NCBI RefSeq assembly: GCF_022557175.1
Contig: NZ_CP092915.1
Location: forward strand, 5,146,001 to 5,210,000
DNA: 64,000 bases
DNA from: Mycolicibacterium sp. YH-1
Lineage (GTDB): Bacteria; Actinomycetota; Actinomycetes; Mycobacteriales; Mycobacteriaceae
Reading direction: 5' to 3'
The notes below the pieces were generated by a model that was not told the DNA's origin, made no database searches, and saw only the letters and a program-made list of their open reading frames with translations. The translations under genes and the position numbers were made by a program. The stretch's first letter is position 1, and every line of letters begins with the position of its first letter. Positions 8,564 to 22,243 of the stretch are shown in pieces.

Positions 8564-9243
8564 TAGAAGAACAACGGGCGGTATGGGCTGCTGTACTTGA
8601 GTGCGTCCGGGTTGCGCTTCGTCAGCACCTTGGCCGGAATGCCGCCCACGACGTCGAGTGCCTCGATGTCCTTGGTGACCACCGCGTGTGCGGCCACGAC
8701 CGCGCCGCGCTTGATGTGCGACGGCAGGATCATCGCCCGGCTGGCGATCCAGACGTAGTCCTCGATGACGGTCGGGATGGGCATGGGCAGGAAGTCCGGG
8801 TGGTTGATGTCGTGACCGCCACCGAGGATGTGGGTGTCGCTGGCGATATTCACGTTGTCGCCGATCGAGATTCCCGCCCGCGAGTCCAGGAAGCACCGAA
8901 AGCCGATGGTGGTGTAGTTGCCGATGGTGAGGAACTCCGGATCGAACACCGTGACACCACGCATGAGCGTGGACTTCTTGCCGATGGTCGACTTGCCGAA
9001 CCACCTCAGGAAGTTCTGCCGGACGAAGTGCGACGGGATGTAGGTGACGATCATGTTGAACAAGATCGTCGAGAGCCGATTGCGCGCCTTACGCGCAAAT
9101 GTCATGCCCTGCATCTTGTAGTCCACGACACGACCGTCGGGGCCCAACTCCCACTCGGGATCCGGCGGCAGTTTCAGACCGGGCGCCGCCGCCAGCTTTC
9201 TGGCCCTGTCTTCGGGATCTGCAACGAACGGTTCTGGGATCAC
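8563..9243 (-). CDS. Hexapeptide-repeat (LbH) acyltransferase
   Basis: 226 residues from GTG 9243, which has AGGAGC eight bases upstream; longer in-frame starts lack such a site. After an N-terminal helical part the chain turns into left-handed beta-helix repeats: STIGKKSTLMRGVTVF, LTIGNYTTIGFRCFLDSR, ISIGDNVNIASDTHILGGGH, VWIASRAMILPSHIKRGAVV. The HDINHPD loop carries the probable catalytic His, and VVGGIPAKVL is the classical end motif of this superfamily. It likely O-acetylates (or otherwise acylates) a sugar of the exopolysaccharide. It is coupled to the glycosyltransferase by TAATG. Confidence 0.85.
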   Translation of the reverse strand: MIPEPFVADPEDRARKLAAAPGLKLPPDPEWELGPDGRVVDYKMQGMTFARKARNRLSTILFNMIVTYIPSHFVRQNFLRWFGKSTIGKKSTLMRGVTVFDPEFLTIGNYTTIGFRCFLDSRAGISIGDNVNIASDTHILGGGHDINHPDFLPMPIPTVIEDYVWIASRAMILPSHIKRGAVVAAHAVVTKDIEALDVVGGIPAKVLTKRNPDALKYSSPYRPLFF

Positions 9244-9283
9244 GCGTCTCGCTCCTGTGTCAAGTCCGATTCGACCATAACAA

Positions 9284-9297
9284 CCACGATTTCGTGG
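9284..9297. repeat. Short perfect inverted repeat between glycosyltransferase and acyltransferase genes
   Basis: CCACGA and TCGTGG flank a 2-bp centre. The site lies in a 127-bp gap upstream of the acyltransferase and downstream of another glycosyltransferase on the same strand. It may be an operator or a small hairpin; nothing else was seen in the gap. Confidence 0.3.
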
Positions 9298-9370
9298 AAT
9301 GACTTCGTGGGTTTTGACCCGCCCGCAATCTCTTCCCTCAGAAGGAGTTCGGTGCGGTGGCACGCTGTCG

Positions 9371-12368
<2,998 letters not shown>

Positions 12369-12391
12369 GCGCAGAGAGCGAAGGGGCAGCC

Positions 12392-12652
12392 GTGACTGAG
12401 CAGACCGACGACGCCGTGAGCGGTGCGGGCGCCGAGGCGCACGCACCCGTCATCCAGATACTCAAGGGCCAGCCGACCGACGAGGATCTGGCCGCACTGG
12501 TCACGGTGTTCGCCGGTGCGTCCGGGAGCGGCCCCGTCGACCCCGGTCCGCAGGAGCGCGACCTGTGGGGTCACCCGGTGGACAAGCTGCGTTACTCGAT
12601 CACGAGCCTGCAGCGCGTGACGCTCGTGGAGCGCCTACACATCCGTCGATGA
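12392..12652 (+). CDS. accE5: Acyl-CoA carboxylase epsilon subunit
   Basis: 86 residues. The conserved core is IQILKGQPTDEDLAALVTVF, then a variable Ser/Gly/Pro linker, then LWGHPVDKLRY and the basic end, as in actinobacterial AccE proteins that stabilise the AccA3-AccD5 complex. GTG at 12392 has AAGGGG upstream; a GTG at 12365 overlapping the accD5 stop is an alternative that adds nine residues. The N-terminal tail is much shorter than the repeat-containing one I remember from M. tuberculosis Rv3281. The stop overlaps the maf start as ATGA. Confidence 0.88.
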   Translation: MTEQTDDAVSGAGAEAHAPVIQILKGQPTDEDLAALVTVFAGASGSGPVDPGPQERDLWGHPVDKLRYSITSLQRVTLVERLHIRR

Positions 12653-13287
12653 CCCGGGTTGTCCTTGCGTCGGCCTCCTCGGGGCGGCGCAAGGTGCTCC
12701 GAGGCGCGGGGATCGATCCTCATGTGATCGTCTCAGGCGTGGACGAGGAAGCGATCGAGGCCGCACAACCCCAGGACGCAGGTCCCGGGCACGTCACAAC
12801 CGCGTTGGCCGTGGCCAAGGCGAGGGCCGTCGCACCGCTGCTGGATTCTGCTGTTGCGTCGGACTGCGTGGTGATCGGCTGCGACTCGATGCTGTTCCGC
12901 GACGGAAGACTGTGGGGCAAACCGACTTCGGAGGCCGCCGCGATCGAGGGCTGGCAGGCGATGGCCGGCCACACGGCCCAGCTCTACACCGGGCATAGCG
13001 TGATTCGCTTGCGACACAACGAGATCGTGGCCGAAGCCGCCGACCATGCGGTCACCACCGTCCGCTTCGGCAGCCCGTCGTCCGACGATCTGGCCGCCTA
13101 CGCGCGCAGCGGCGAACCCGTCGCCGTGGCAGGCGGTTTCACCCTCGACGGTCTCGGCGGCTGGTTCATCGAGGGCATCGACGGGGACCCGTCCGCGGTG
13201 ATCGGCATCGGCCTGCCGCTCACCCTGCGACTGTTCAATCAGGTCGGCCTGTCGATCGCCGAGCTCTGGCGCGCCAACCCCGCCTGA
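12649..13287 (+). CDS. maf: Maf-like nucleoside triphosphate pyrophosphatase
   Basis: 212 residues. The N-terminal VLASASSGRRKVLRGAG is the Maf signature (S-x-S-x-R-R). GCDSMLF holds the catalytic Asp, and GGFTLDGLGGWFIEGIDGD is the conserved C-terminal loop. Maf proteins hydrolyse non-canonical or modified nucleotides to monophosphates. It is translationally coupled to accE5 through ATGA. In M. tuberculosis it is followed by sseA; here two sugar-nucleotide genes on the opposite strand are interposed. Confidence 0.92.
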   Translation: MTRVVLASASSGRRKVLRGAGIDPHVIVSGVDEEAIEAAQPQDAGPGHVTTALAVAKARAVAPLLDSAVASDCVVIGCDSMLFRDGRLWGKPTSEAAAIEGWQAMAGHTAQLYTGHSVIRLRHNEIVAEAADHAVTTVRFGSPSSDDLAAYARSGEPVAVAGGFTLDGLGGWFIEGIDGDPSAVIGIGLPLTLRLFNQVGLSIAELWRANPA

Positions 13288-13298
13288 ACGCGAGCGCT

Positions 13299-14300
13299 CT
13301 ACATCAGGTCGTTGGCAGGCACGTCGTCGCGGTGCTCGCGGTACCACGCCACCGTGCGCTGCAGACCCTCGTCCAGACCCACCTCGGGTGACCACCCGAG
13401 TGATCGCATCTTGGTGATGTCGGCGCATCGGCGCGGCGTGCCACCGGTGGGGGCCTCACCCGGACGGATGTCGAGATCGACGCCGACGATCGTGCCGATG
13501 CGTCCCGCCAAGTCCAGAATGGAGATCTCCTCATCGCTTCCGATGTGGAAGATCTCGCGATGTCCGCCGCTGGCGTACATCGTCAGGATGCCCTGCACGA
13601 CGTCATCGACGTAGCAGAACGACCGCGTCTCGGTGCCGTCACCCTGAATGTCGAAGGGCGCCTTGCCGTGTGGGTCATCTGGCGGTAGCGCGTCCTTGGC
13701 CGCCAGGGCCCGCATGATGAACTGCGGCTCCACGTGCTTCCACCCCATGTTGGGTCCGAACACGTTGTGCGGCCGGAACACCTGCACCTGACGGTAGTGA
13801 TCGCGCCCGTAGTTGAAGGCGATCAATTCGCTGACAATCTTGGAGCCGCCGTAGGAGTACCTGGGGTTGAGGCTGTCGGGCAGCATCAGCGGGATGGTCT
13901 CGGGGGTCGGTACCACCGCGGGCGTTTGGTACACCTCAGCGGTCGAGGCCACGACCAGATCCGGAACACCCGCTGCGCGACCGGCGTTCACGACGGCCAG
14001 CGCACCGAGCATGCCGACGTCGAGTACCAGTTCGGGCTGCTTGTAGAAGTTCTCGGTGCCGTTGATGGCAGCCAGGTGCATGACCACCTCGGCACCGGCG
14101 AATGCCTTCTCCAGCGCCGCCTGATCGCGGACGTCGGACGTGAACAGCTCGACGTCGTCGGCCACCTCGGCGAGGCGGCTCGCGTCACCGCGCACCATCG
14201 AGTCCACGACCGCGACATCCCAGCCGTCGCGTACCAGTCGCTTAACGAGGTAAGCGCCGATGAAGCCGCAGCCGCCGGTGACGACGACGCGCTTACCCAT
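13299..14300 (-). CDS. NAD-dependent sugar-nucleotide epimerase/dehydratase (extended SDR)
   Basis: 333 residues from ATG 14300. VVVTGGCGFIGAYLVKRL is the NAD-binding Gly motif (GxxGxxG). YSYGGSKIVSE carries the catalytic Y-x3-K, and FRPHNVFGPNMGW is the substrate-side motif of UDP-glucose 4-epimerase-like enzymes. A role in making an activated sugar for the neighbouring polysaccharide locus is inferred from position. The start lies 8 bases inside the end of the UDP-sugar dehydrogenase gene, so the two are coupled. 4-Epimerase versus dehydratase cannot be decided from sequence alone. Confidence 0.85.
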   Translation of the reverse strand: MGKRVVVTGGCGFIGAYLVKRLVRDGWDVAVVDSMVRGDASRLAEVADDVELFTSDVRDQAALEKAFAGAEVVMHLAAINGTENFYKQPELVLDVGMLGALAVVNAGRAAGVPDLVVASTAEVYQTPAVVPTPETIPLMLPDSLNPRYSYGGSKIVSELIAFNYGRDHYRQVQVFRPHNVFGPNMGWKHVEPQFIMRALAAKDALPPDDPHGKAPFDIQGDGTETRSFCYVDDVVQGILTMYASGGHREIFHIGSDEEISILDLAGRIGTIVGVDLDIRPGEAPTGGTPRRCADITKMRSLGWSPEVGLDEGLQRTVAWYREHRDDVPANDLM

Positions 14301-15639
14301 TCGCCGGCACCGATCCGCTGTTCCCGACGGCGAAGTAGGAGTCACCCAGTTCGGACGACGGCAGGTGGCTGAAGTGGTTCCAGTAGTCGAACACGAAGCC
14401 GTCGGGCGCCATGAACTCCTTGATCGTGCGCGGTGAGATGGTGCCGAGCGACGGGTGGTTGTTGCCGAGGACGACCACTGAGGCCCCGCTGACCGCGTCA
14501 CCGAACCGCGAATACGTGTTCTCGTCCGGGAACTCACCGGCCAGCACGTCCTCCGGCGTCACCGGGTCATAGATACCGATCTGCGCGTCCGGGTGGGCCT
14601 TCTTCAGCGCGTCGAGAACCCTGATCGACATCGACCCGCGCAGATCGCTGGTCTCCGGCTGGCCCTTGAACGCCATCCCGAGGAGGTTGATCTTCAGCGG
14701 TCCAGTCCAACCGCGACGCTCGATCTCGCTGCTGATGAAGGAGACGGTCTCCTGGGGCTGCCGCTCGTTGACCAATCGGCCAGCCGAGGTGATCTCCAGG
14801 GAGATGCCTCGGCTGCGCGCGCTCTCCATCAGGATGTGCGGGTCCTTCTCGAGGCACGGACCGCCGACCAGACCCGGCATCGGGATGTTGGTTCGGTTGT
14901 AGCCGAGCTTGCCCGAGGAGATGACCTCGTGGGCGCTGACACCGAACGCATCGCACAGCCGCGCGACCTCGTTGGCAAACGCGAACTGCACATCGCGGAA
15001 GGTATTGCTGACGAGTTTGAGGATCTCCGCGGTCTCAATGCTGGAGACCAGCACAATCGAGTTCGTGAGTTTGCGGAAGACCGCCGCGGCGCGGTCTGCG
15101 ACCGCCTGATCGTCGGCACCCACGATTTGCGGGAGCTCGCGCAACTCCTGCAATGCCTTGCCCTCGAGTGTCCGCTCCGGGCACATCGCGATATCGAACT
15201 GCTTTCCACTGGCCGCCAGGATCGGCGACACGATGTCACGCGTGGTGCCGACCTTGACCGTAGAGCGCAGGATCACCAGCGCGCCATCCCGCATATTCGC
15301 AGCAATATCGCGTGCAGCGGTCTCGATCATGTCGACGCGGGCCACTCCGTCCGCGGACAACGGGGTGCCCACGGTGATGATGTAGGTGTCGCAGGTGAAC
15401 GTGTCGTCGAAGGCCTCGGCGGCGACCAGTTTCTTGTGCCGAACGACGCCGGAAAGGGCGTTTGGCAGGCCCGTCTCGGTGAAATGCGGAGTTCCCTCGT
15501 TGGTCAGGTCGACCAGGTCGGACCGCTTCTCCACACCGATTACTGTGTTGCCCGCTTCGGCGAGCACCGTGGCCAGGGTCAGACCGACGTAGCCGAGGCC
15601 GACAATCCCGATGTCAAACTTTGCTGGCAAACCGCTCAT
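14293..15639 (-). CDS. UDP-sugar 6-dehydrogenase (WecC/TviB-like)
   Basis: 448 residues. IGIVGLGYVGLTLATVLAE is the NAD-binding fold, AMCPERTLEGKALQEL is the conserved linker motif of UDP-N-acetyl-hexosamine dehydrogenases, MPGLVGGPCLEKDPHIL carries the catalytic Cys, and the C-terminal UDP-binding domain follows (NLLGMAFKGQPETSDLRGS). It oxidises C6 of a UDP-sugar to a uronate in two NAD steps. The spelling of the CPERT motif favours a UDP-N-acetyl sugar over UDP-glucose. TAAGAAT ends seven bases before the ATG, so the transcript may be leaderless. It feeds the downstream epimerase and presumably the polysaccharide locus. Confidence 0.88.
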   Translation of the reverse strand: MSGLPAKFDIGIVGLGYVGLTLATVLAEAGNTVIGVEKRSDLVDLTNEGTPHFTETGLPNALSGVVRHKKLVAAEAFDDTFTCDTYIITVGTPLSADGVARVDMIETAARDIAANMRDGALVILRSTVKVGTTRDIVSPILAASGKQFDIAMCPERTLEGKALQELRELPQIVGADDQAVADRAAAVFRKLTNSIVLVSSIETAEILKLVSNTFRDVQFAFANEVARLCDAFGVSAHEVISSGKLGYNRTNIPMPGLVGGPCLEKDPHILMESARSRGISLEITSAGRLVNERQPQETVSFISSEIERRGWTGPLKINLLGMAFKGQPETSDLRGSMSIRVLDALKKAHPDAQIGIYDPVTPEDVLAGEFPDENTYSRFGDAVSGASVVVLGNNHPSLGTISPRTIKEFMAPDGFVFDYWNHFSHLPSSELGDSYFAVGNSGSVPANG

Positions 15640-15716
15640 CCCTCAGATTCTTACAGCAGATGACGTTGCGACGCCAAGTCGGAACCTCATCTGGCGTGTC
15701 CACATTTCGGGGTGAG

Positions 15717-15722
15717 TACGCT
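15717..15722 (+). promoter_or_regulatory. -10 element of sseA
   Basis: TACGCT (TANNNT) ends seven bases before GTG 15730. This spacing fits a leaderless mRNA and supports that start over the GTG at 15712. Confidence 0.4.
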
Positions 15723-15729
15723 CGGTTTC

Positions 15730-16617
15730 GTGCCACTGCCTGCAGATCCCAGCCCCACGCTGACCGCCTACGCCCATCCCGAACGGTTGGTCACCGCCGA
15801 CTGGCTGGCCGGCAACCTCGGCCGTCCCGGCCTGGCCATCGTCGAGTCCGACGAGGACGTGCTGTTGTACGACACCGGGCACATCCCCGGTGCCGTCAAG
15901 ATCGACTGGCACGTCGACCTCAATGACCCGCACGTTCGCGACTACATCAACGGCGAGCAGTTCGCCGCGCTGATGGACCGCAAGGGCATCAGCCGCGACG
16001 ACACCGTCGTCATCTACGGCGACAAGAGCAACTGGTGGGCGGCGTACGCGCTGTGGGTGTTCACCCTGTTCGGCCACCCCGACGTCCGGCTGCTCGACGG
16101 CGGACGCGATCTGTGGGTCTCACACGGCCGGGACACCACACTCGATGTGCCCTCCAAGCAGACCACCGGTTACCCCGTGGTCGAGCGCAATGACTCCGAG
16201 ATCCGCGCCTACCGGCAGGACGTCCTCGACATCCTGGGCGAGCAGCCCCTGATCGACGTGCGTTCCCCGCAGGAGTACACCGGCGAGCGCACCCACATGC
16301 CCGACTACCCGGAGGAGGGCGCGCTGCGCGGCGGGCACATCCCGACCGCGAAGTCGATCCCCTGGGCCAAGGCCGCCAAGGACAGCGGTCAGTTCCGCAG
16401 TCGCGAGGAACTCGAGGAGCTGTACGACTTCCTCACACCCGAGGACAAGACCGTCGTGTACTGCCGCATCGGTGAGCGGTCCAGCCACACGTGGTTCGTT
16501 CTGACGCACCTGCTTGGCCTGCCGGGCGTGCGCAATTACGACGGGTCCTGGACGGAGTGGGGCAACGCGGTGCGTGTGCCCGTCGCTGTCGGGGAAGAGC
16601 CCGGCGAGGCGCCGTGA
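15730..16617 (+). CDS. sseA: Thiosulfate sulfurtransferase (two-domain rhodanese)
   Basis: 295 residues. Two rhodanese domains: the first (about 10-140) has [13 protein letters not shown] at the loop position without a Cys; the second carries [15 protein letters not shown] with the active-site Cys that takes the persulfide. The start [10 protein letters not shown] matches what I recall of the M. tuberculosis SseA N-terminus, and a -10 hexamer lies just upstream; GTG 15712 would add six residues. It transfers sulfane sulfur, probably for Fe-S or thio-cofactor metabolism together with the SufE-like protein 28 bases downstream. Confidence 0.92.
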   Translation: MPLPADPSPTLTAYAHPERLVTADWLAGNLGRPGLAIVESDEDVLLYDTGHIPGAVKIDWHVDLNDPHVRDYINGEQFAALMDRKGISRDDTVVIYGDKSNWWAAYALWVFTLFGHPDVRLLDGGRDLWVSHGRDTTLDVPSKQTTGYPVVERNDSEIRAYRQDVLDILGEQPLIDVRSPQEYTGERTHMPDYPEEGALRGGHIPTAKSIPWAKAAKDSGQFRSREELEELYDFLTPEDKTVVYCRIGERSSHTWFVLTHLLGLPGVRNYDGSWTEWGNAVRVPVAVGEEPGEAP

Positions 16618-16645
16618 GCGACGCTTTCGAGCGAAAGATGTACCG

Positions 16646-17056
16646 ATGACCATGCCGGCCGCACTGGCTGAGGTGGTGTCGGACTTCGCCGACATGCAGG
16701 GCCAGGACAAGCTGCAGCTGCTGCTCGAGTTCGCGAATGAGCTGCCGCCGCTGCCCGGCGATCTCGAAGAGGCCGCGATGGAGCCGGTGCCCGAGTGCCA
16801 GTCGCCGCTGTTCCTGCACGTCGACGCCGGGGATCGGGCGCACGTCCGGTTGTACTTCAGCGCACCGGCGGAGGCGCCGACGACGCGTGGCTTCGCCGCC
16901 ATCCTGGCCGCCGGGCTCGACGACCACTCGGCCGATGAGATCCTCGCGGTGCCCGATGACTTCTACTCCGATCTCGGACTGGCTGCCCTGATCAGTCCGC
17001 TGCGGTTGCGGGGTATGTCTGCGATGCTCACCCGCATCAAGCGACATCTGCGTTAA
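16646..17056 (+). CDS. SufE-like sulfur acceptor protein
   Basis: 136 residues. [20 protein letters not shown] and [11 protein letters not shown] open the SufE fold; [14 protein letters not shown] carries the conserved Cys that accepts sulfur. The C-terminal part ([21 protein letters not shown]) is the usual Gly-Met helix. SufE accepts persulfide from a cysteine desulfurase. No sufS is in the window, so here it is paired with SseA, as in M. tuberculosis (Rv3284). ATG 16646 is the first start after a short gap. Confidence 0.88.
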   Translation: MTMPAALAEVVSDFADMQGQDKLQLLLEFANELPPLPGDLEEAAMEPVPECQSPLFLHVDAGDRAHVRLYFSAPAEAPTTRGFAAILAAGLDDHSADEILAVPDDFYSDLGLAALISPLRLRGMSAMLTRIKRHLR

Positions 17057-17168
17057 GCGCTGAGTACCAGGGGGTTCGAGTACCGGCTGAGCACTTACCC
17101 GTCGGTAACCAGCACCGGCTCGCCGGGCAGATGTCGCGCGGCATAAACTGCGCCAGATACATTCTTAA

Positions 17169-19001
<1,833 letters not shown>

Positions 19002-19024
19002 CGTCCGGCAAGACCATCCCCGAG

Positions 19025-19072
19025 ACTGCGGTGAGATCGCGATACCTTCGAGTTCGACGATCTCCCCGCAGT
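19025..19072. repeat. 15-bp inverted repeat downstream of accA3
   Basis: Arms at 19025-19039 and 19058-19072 pair with one mismatch around an 18-base loop. The repeat lies in the 102-bp gap between accA3 and the next ORF. There is no T-run, so it is a candidate rho-assisted terminator or mRNA hairpin rather than a classical terminator. Confidence 0.45.
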
Positions 19073-19103
19073 TTCGGCGTATCTGGAGGAAGGTGAGGGG
19101 CCG

Positions 19104-19436
19104 ATGGATCCCGTCGAGATCAACAACGGCACGTGGTACCTGAGGGGCCTGCGCTACGACGACCGCGTCGACGATCGGCCCGCCCTCGCCGATCTGGGCG
19201 AGACCGACCTCGACTACGTCCACGACGCCGAGGACGGCTGGGCGGACGACACGCTCTACACGTGGGCGGTCTGCGAACCGACGACGGGTGAACTGCTCGC
19301 CGAGGTGACGCTCGACCCCAAGACGGCGTTCATGCGCAGCCGCGCGAGACCGGGCCACGAGGACGCCGCGGCGATGTCCGAGGACACGGTGCGGCGCTAC
19401 GCATCCGAGGTGCTGAACCTGCGCGTTCACACATGA
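19104..19436 (+). CDS. Hypothetical 110-residue protein, possible GNAT remnant
   Basis: Not recognised with certainty. It opens [20 protein letters not shown] after GGAGGAAGGTGAGGGG, so it is likely translated. [20 protein letters not shown] looks like the strand pair at the start of a GNAT acetyltransferase (AVCE..TGELxAxVxL), but the acetyl-CoA-binding Q/RxxGxG/A loop is absent and the protein stops too early for a complete domain. The second half (about 70-110) is helical and charged. It overlaps mdh as ATGA, so the two are co-expressed. Either a small protein of unknown function or a shortened acetyltransferase. Confidence 0.55.
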   Translation: MDPVEINNGTWYLRGLRYDDRVDDRPALADLGETDLDYVHDAEDGWADDTLYTWAVCEPTTGELLAEVTLDPKTAFMRSRARPGHEDAAAMSEDTVRRYASEVLNLRVHT

Positions 19437-20419
19437 CCCGCCCGAAAGTCGTCACCGTCACCGGTGCCGCCGGTCAGATCGGGTACGCCGCACTGTTCCG
19501 GATCGGCGCGGGCGCGCTACTCGGACGGGACGTTCCCGTGACGTTGCGGCTGCTGGAGCTGCCGTCCGCGGTGCGCGCTGCCGAGGGCGTCGTGATGGAA
19601 CTTCAGGACAGCGCATTCGACCTGCTGGCCGGCGTCGAGATTCACGACGACCCGGTCCGCGCGTTCGACGGTGTCGACGTCGCCCTGCTGGTCGGCGCCA
19701 AACCCCGCAGCAAGGGCATGGAACGCGCCGACCTGCTGGCCGGTAACGCTGCGATCTTCGCCGAGGCGGGTAAGGCGCTCAACGCGGGGGCGGGCAGCGA
19801 CGTCCGGATCGTGGTGGTGGGCAACCCGGCCAACACCAATGCCCTGGTGGCCTCGGCCCATGCGCCCGACATCCCCGCCGAGCGGTTCACCGCGCTGACA
19901 CGGCTCGACCACAACCGCGCCGTCGCCGCCCTTGCCGCCCACGCCGGCGTCCACGTCACCGATGTGTCGCGGGTTACGGTGTGGGGCAACCACTCTCCGA
20001 CGATGTATCCCGACATCTTCCACGCCGTGGTCGGAGACCGACCCGGGGCCGAGTACGCCGCCGACACCGATTGGCTGACAACGGAATTCATCCCGACGGT
20101 CGCCAAGCGTGGCACGGCAATCATCGAGGCACGCGGCACGTCGTCAGCAGCGTCGGCCGCCAACGCCGCCATCGATCACGTGCGCGACTGGGTCGACGGC
20201 ACCGATCCACACGACTGGACGTCGGTGGCGCTGCCCTCCCCCGGCGTCTACGGCATCCCCGAGGGCGTGGTGGCGTCGCTGCCGGTCCGCGCGGTCGACG
20301 GTGCGTGGCAGATCGTCGAGGGCCTGGCGATCGACGAGTTCTCCCAGACCCGCATCGACGAGTCGGTCACCGAACTCCTCGAGGAGCGCGCGGCAGTGGC
20401 CGGTCTCGGCCTGCTCTGA
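19433..20419 (+). CDS. mdh: Malate dehydrogenase
   Basis: 328 residues, the normal length for the actinobacterial NAD-malate dehydrogenase. [18 protein letters not shown] is the NAD-binding loop, [17 protein letters not shown] the mobile substrate loop with Arg, [13 protein letters not shown] a conserved strand, LTRLDHNRA and [12 protein letters not shown] the Asp/Arg and catalytic His motifs. It interconverts malate and oxaloacetate in the TCA cycle. In M. tuberculosis mdh is elsewhere (Rv1240 as I recall), so its place next to accA3 is a local difference. The start overlaps the 110-residue ORF. Confidence 0.93.
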   Translation: MTRPKVVTVTGAAGQIGYAALFRIGAGALLGRDVPVTLRLLELPSAVRAAEGVVMELQDSAFDLLAGVEIHDDPVRAFDGVDVALLVGAKPRSKGMERADLLAGNAAIFAEAGKALNAGAGSDVRIVVVGNPANTNALVASAHAPDIPAERFTALTRLDHNRAVAALAAHAGVHVTDVSRVTVWGNHSPTMYPDIFHAVVGDRPGAEYAADTDWLTTEFIPTVAKRGTAIIEARGTSSAASAANAAIDHVRDWVDGTDPHDWTSVALPSPGVYGIPEGVVASLPVRAVDGAWQIVEGLAIDEFSQTRIDESVTELLEERAAVAGLGLL

Positions 20420-20441
20420 GCGTTCCGCGTTCCGCTAGCGC

Positions 20442-20951
20442 TCACCTCGCGTCGACGTCGACCCCGGTGGCGAGGTCGCCGCACTCCACGGCCACCACGT
20501 CGTCGCGGGCTGACAGGAATCCCCTCGCGCCCTGGTCGCCGTGCAGTGTGGCGCGCAGCGCGGGCCAGTGGCGGGCGGCGATAACGACGGGATGACCGGG
20601 CCTGCCGTCGAAAGTGGCGCGGGCCAGGCCCGTTGACGCGGCGGCCGCCAGCACCCGGCTCACCACGTCAGCCCCGATGTCGGGAGTGTCGATCAGACGC
20701 AGCACCGCCAGATCTGCCCCGGCTGCCGCCGCCAGCCCAGCACGCAGGGAGGCGCTGGCGCCGTCGGCCCAGTCGTCAGCGACGACCGCGCGGGCAGGCT
20801 CGGGCACGTCGACCACGGCTGCGCCGAGCACCACGATGACGTCATCGCAGCCTCCGCAACTGAGCGCCTCGACCGCCAACTCCAGCCACTGCCCTTGCTC
20901 GGCAAGGACTTTCGGCATCCCGTACCTCGTCCCGGCACCCGCGGCCAGCAC
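20442..20951 (-). CDS. MocA-like nucleotidyltransferase (NTP_transf_3)
   Basis: 169 residues from GTG 20951. LAAGAGTRYGMPK is the nucleotide-binding loop of MobA/MocA-type enzymes. DTPDIGADVVSRVL has the metal-binding Asp region, and GRPGHPVVI plus GDQGARGFL are the conserved later motifs of molybdenum-cofactor cytidylyl/guanylyltransferases. The called start removes most of the first beta-strand that normally precedes LAAG, and no ATG, GTG or TTG exists upstream in frame before the sigF stop region, so a CTG start at about 20994 is possible. No other molybdopterin gene is in the window. Confidence 0.7.
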   Translation of the reverse strand: MLAAGAGTRYGMPKVLAEQGQWLELAVEALSCGGCDDVIVVLGAAVVDVPEPARAVVADDWADGASASLRAGLAAAAGADLAVLRLIDTPDIGADVVSRVLAAAASTGLARATFDGRPGHPVVIAARHWPALRATLHGDQGARGFLSARDDVVAVECGDLATGVDVDAR

Positions 20952-20998
20952 GATGCCTGCGACGGCCGGGCTTCTCGACGCCGATGTCGCGGTCAGGA

Positions 20999-21787
20999 CT
21001 ACTCCAACTGGTCGCGCAGTTGGGCCAGCGACTTGGCGAGGAGTCGCGACACGTGCATCTGCGAGATGCCGACCCGCTCGGCGATCTGGGTCTGCGTCAT
21101 GGATTCGAAGAACCTCAGCACCAGCACCGTGCGCTCGCGCTCGGGAAGCGATGCAAGCAACGGCCGCAACGCTTCTCGGTTCTCGATGCGGTCCAGGTTG
21201 GTGTCGACGTCACCGAGCGTGTCGGCGATTGCCGGTGCCTCCTCCGAACCGCTACCGCCGCCGTCGATCGACATGGTGTTGTACGAGCTGCCCGCGATGA
21301 GGCCCTCGACGACCTCTTCGCGGTCCATCTCCAGTTCCGCGGCGAGTTCGGTCGGTGTGGGCGCCCGCCCAAGACGCTGCGAGAGTTCGGCGGTGGCCGC
21401 TCCGAGCCGCAGGTGAAGTTCCTTCAGCCGACGCGGCACCTTGACAGACCAGCTGTTGTCCCTGAAGTGCCGTCGAACCTCACCCATGATGGTCGGCACC
21501 GCGAACGACACGAAGTCCGAACCGGCGTCGACGTTGAACCGGATGACGGCGTTGACAAGTCCGACGCGTGCGACCTGGACCAGGTCGTCGCGCGATTCCC
21601 CGCGACCGTCGAAGCGGCGCGCGATGTGATCGGCCAGCGGGAGACAGCGCTCGACGATGGCGTCGCGCTTCCGTTGAAATTCGGGCCCGTCATCGGGGAG
21701 CGCCGCGAGTTCGCGGAACTTGTCGATGACGTCCGCGTATTCAGAGTTCGAGCGAGATTGCGAACCCTGGGAGGACGACCGCTTCAC
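20999..21787 (-). CDS. sigF: Alternative stress sigma factor SigF (SigB/F family)
   Basis: 262 residues. Region 2 contains LADHIARRFDGRGESRDDLV and VGLVNAVIRFNVDAGSDFVSFA; region 3 has WSVKVPRRLKELHLRLG; region 4 ends with SMTQTQIAERVGISQMHVSRLL, the -35-recognition helix-turn-helix. The GTG start overlaps the rsbW stop (GTGA), so sigma factor and anti-sigma factor are coupled. A SigF-type promoter lies upstream of rsbW (22218-22243), giving autoregulation. In mycobacteria SigF directs stationary-phase and stress genes; a CsbD gene with a possible SigF-like promoter is adjacent. Confidence 0.95.
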   Translation of the reverse strand: MKRSSSQGSQSRSNSEYADVIDKFRELAALPDDGPEFQRKRDAIVERCLPLADHIARRFDGRGESRDDLVQVARVGLVNAVIRFNVDAGSDFVSFAVPTIMGEVRRHFRDNSWSVKVPRRLKELHLRLGAATAELSQRLGRAPTPTELAAELEMDREEVVEGLIAGSSYNTMSIDGGGSGSEEAPAIADTLGDVDTNLDRIENREALRPLLASLPERERTVLVLRFFESMTQTQIAERVGISQMHVSRLLAKSLAQLRDQLE

Positions 21788-22188
21788 CTCAGCGATCTCA
21801 CTCGTCTCGTTGTCATCGAGATGCCGACGACCTGTCCCCCATTGGGACCCTGTCCATCGCTGTGCGCGCTGACCTCGTCTGTCAGTGAGCTCAGGACATG
21901 CCAGCTGAAGCTACCGGGCTCCATGATGTCTGCGGTCGCGCATGTGGTGGACGCGTCGATGACGAGTTCGTCGTCCTTCGGGCACACGGCGAGAATCAAG
22001 ATCGAATCGGGCAGTGCGGACCGGATGAGTCGCGTGCAGGCCTCGTCGACGGCAAGGCGAAGGTCTGAGACGGTGTCGGAATCCAGGTCCTCGAACGTGC
22101 TCACCGCCGCAACGAGGGTGCGCAGTATTGCGAGGTTCTCGAGTCTGGCCGCCACCCGAAACTCGACCTTGTTCTCAACGTCTGCCAC
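21784..22188 (-). CDS. rsbW: Anti-sigma-F factor RsbW (UsfX)
   Basis: 134 residues from GTG 22188, which is preceded by AGGAGG at seven-base spacing. It is an HATPase_c-type fold: SDLRLAVDEACTRLI is the N-box helix (Arg where many RsbW proteins have Asn), and EPGSFSWHVLSSLTDEV and GGQVVGISMTTRRV are the later ATP-lid strands. It binds and holds SigF inactive. It is first in the two-gene operon under the SigF-type promoter. I do not see a usfY homologue between it and lat, unlike M. tuberculosis. Confidence 0.92.
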   Translation of the reverse strand: MADVENKVEFRVAARLENLAILRTLVAAVSTFEDLDSDTVSDLRLAVDEACTRLIRSALPDSILILAVCPKDDELVIDASTTCATADIMEPGSFSWHVLSSLTDEVSAHSDGQGPNGGQVVGISMTTRRVRSLR

Positions 22189-22217
22189 GCGTCCTCCTGC
22201 TGATCTCCACGCGAGAC

Positions 22218-22243
22218 TACCCTCGCCCAAGTCTCGGCTAACC
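22218..22243 (-). promoter_or_regulatory. SigF-dependent promoter of rsbW-sigF
   Basis: On the minus strand GGTTA (22243-22239), 16 bases, then GGGTA (22222-22218). This fits the mycobacterial SigF consensus GGTT(T)-N15-17-GGGTA. The -10 ends 29 bases before the rsbW GTG, leaving room for the AGGAGG site. It predicts positive autoregulation. Confidence 0.75.
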
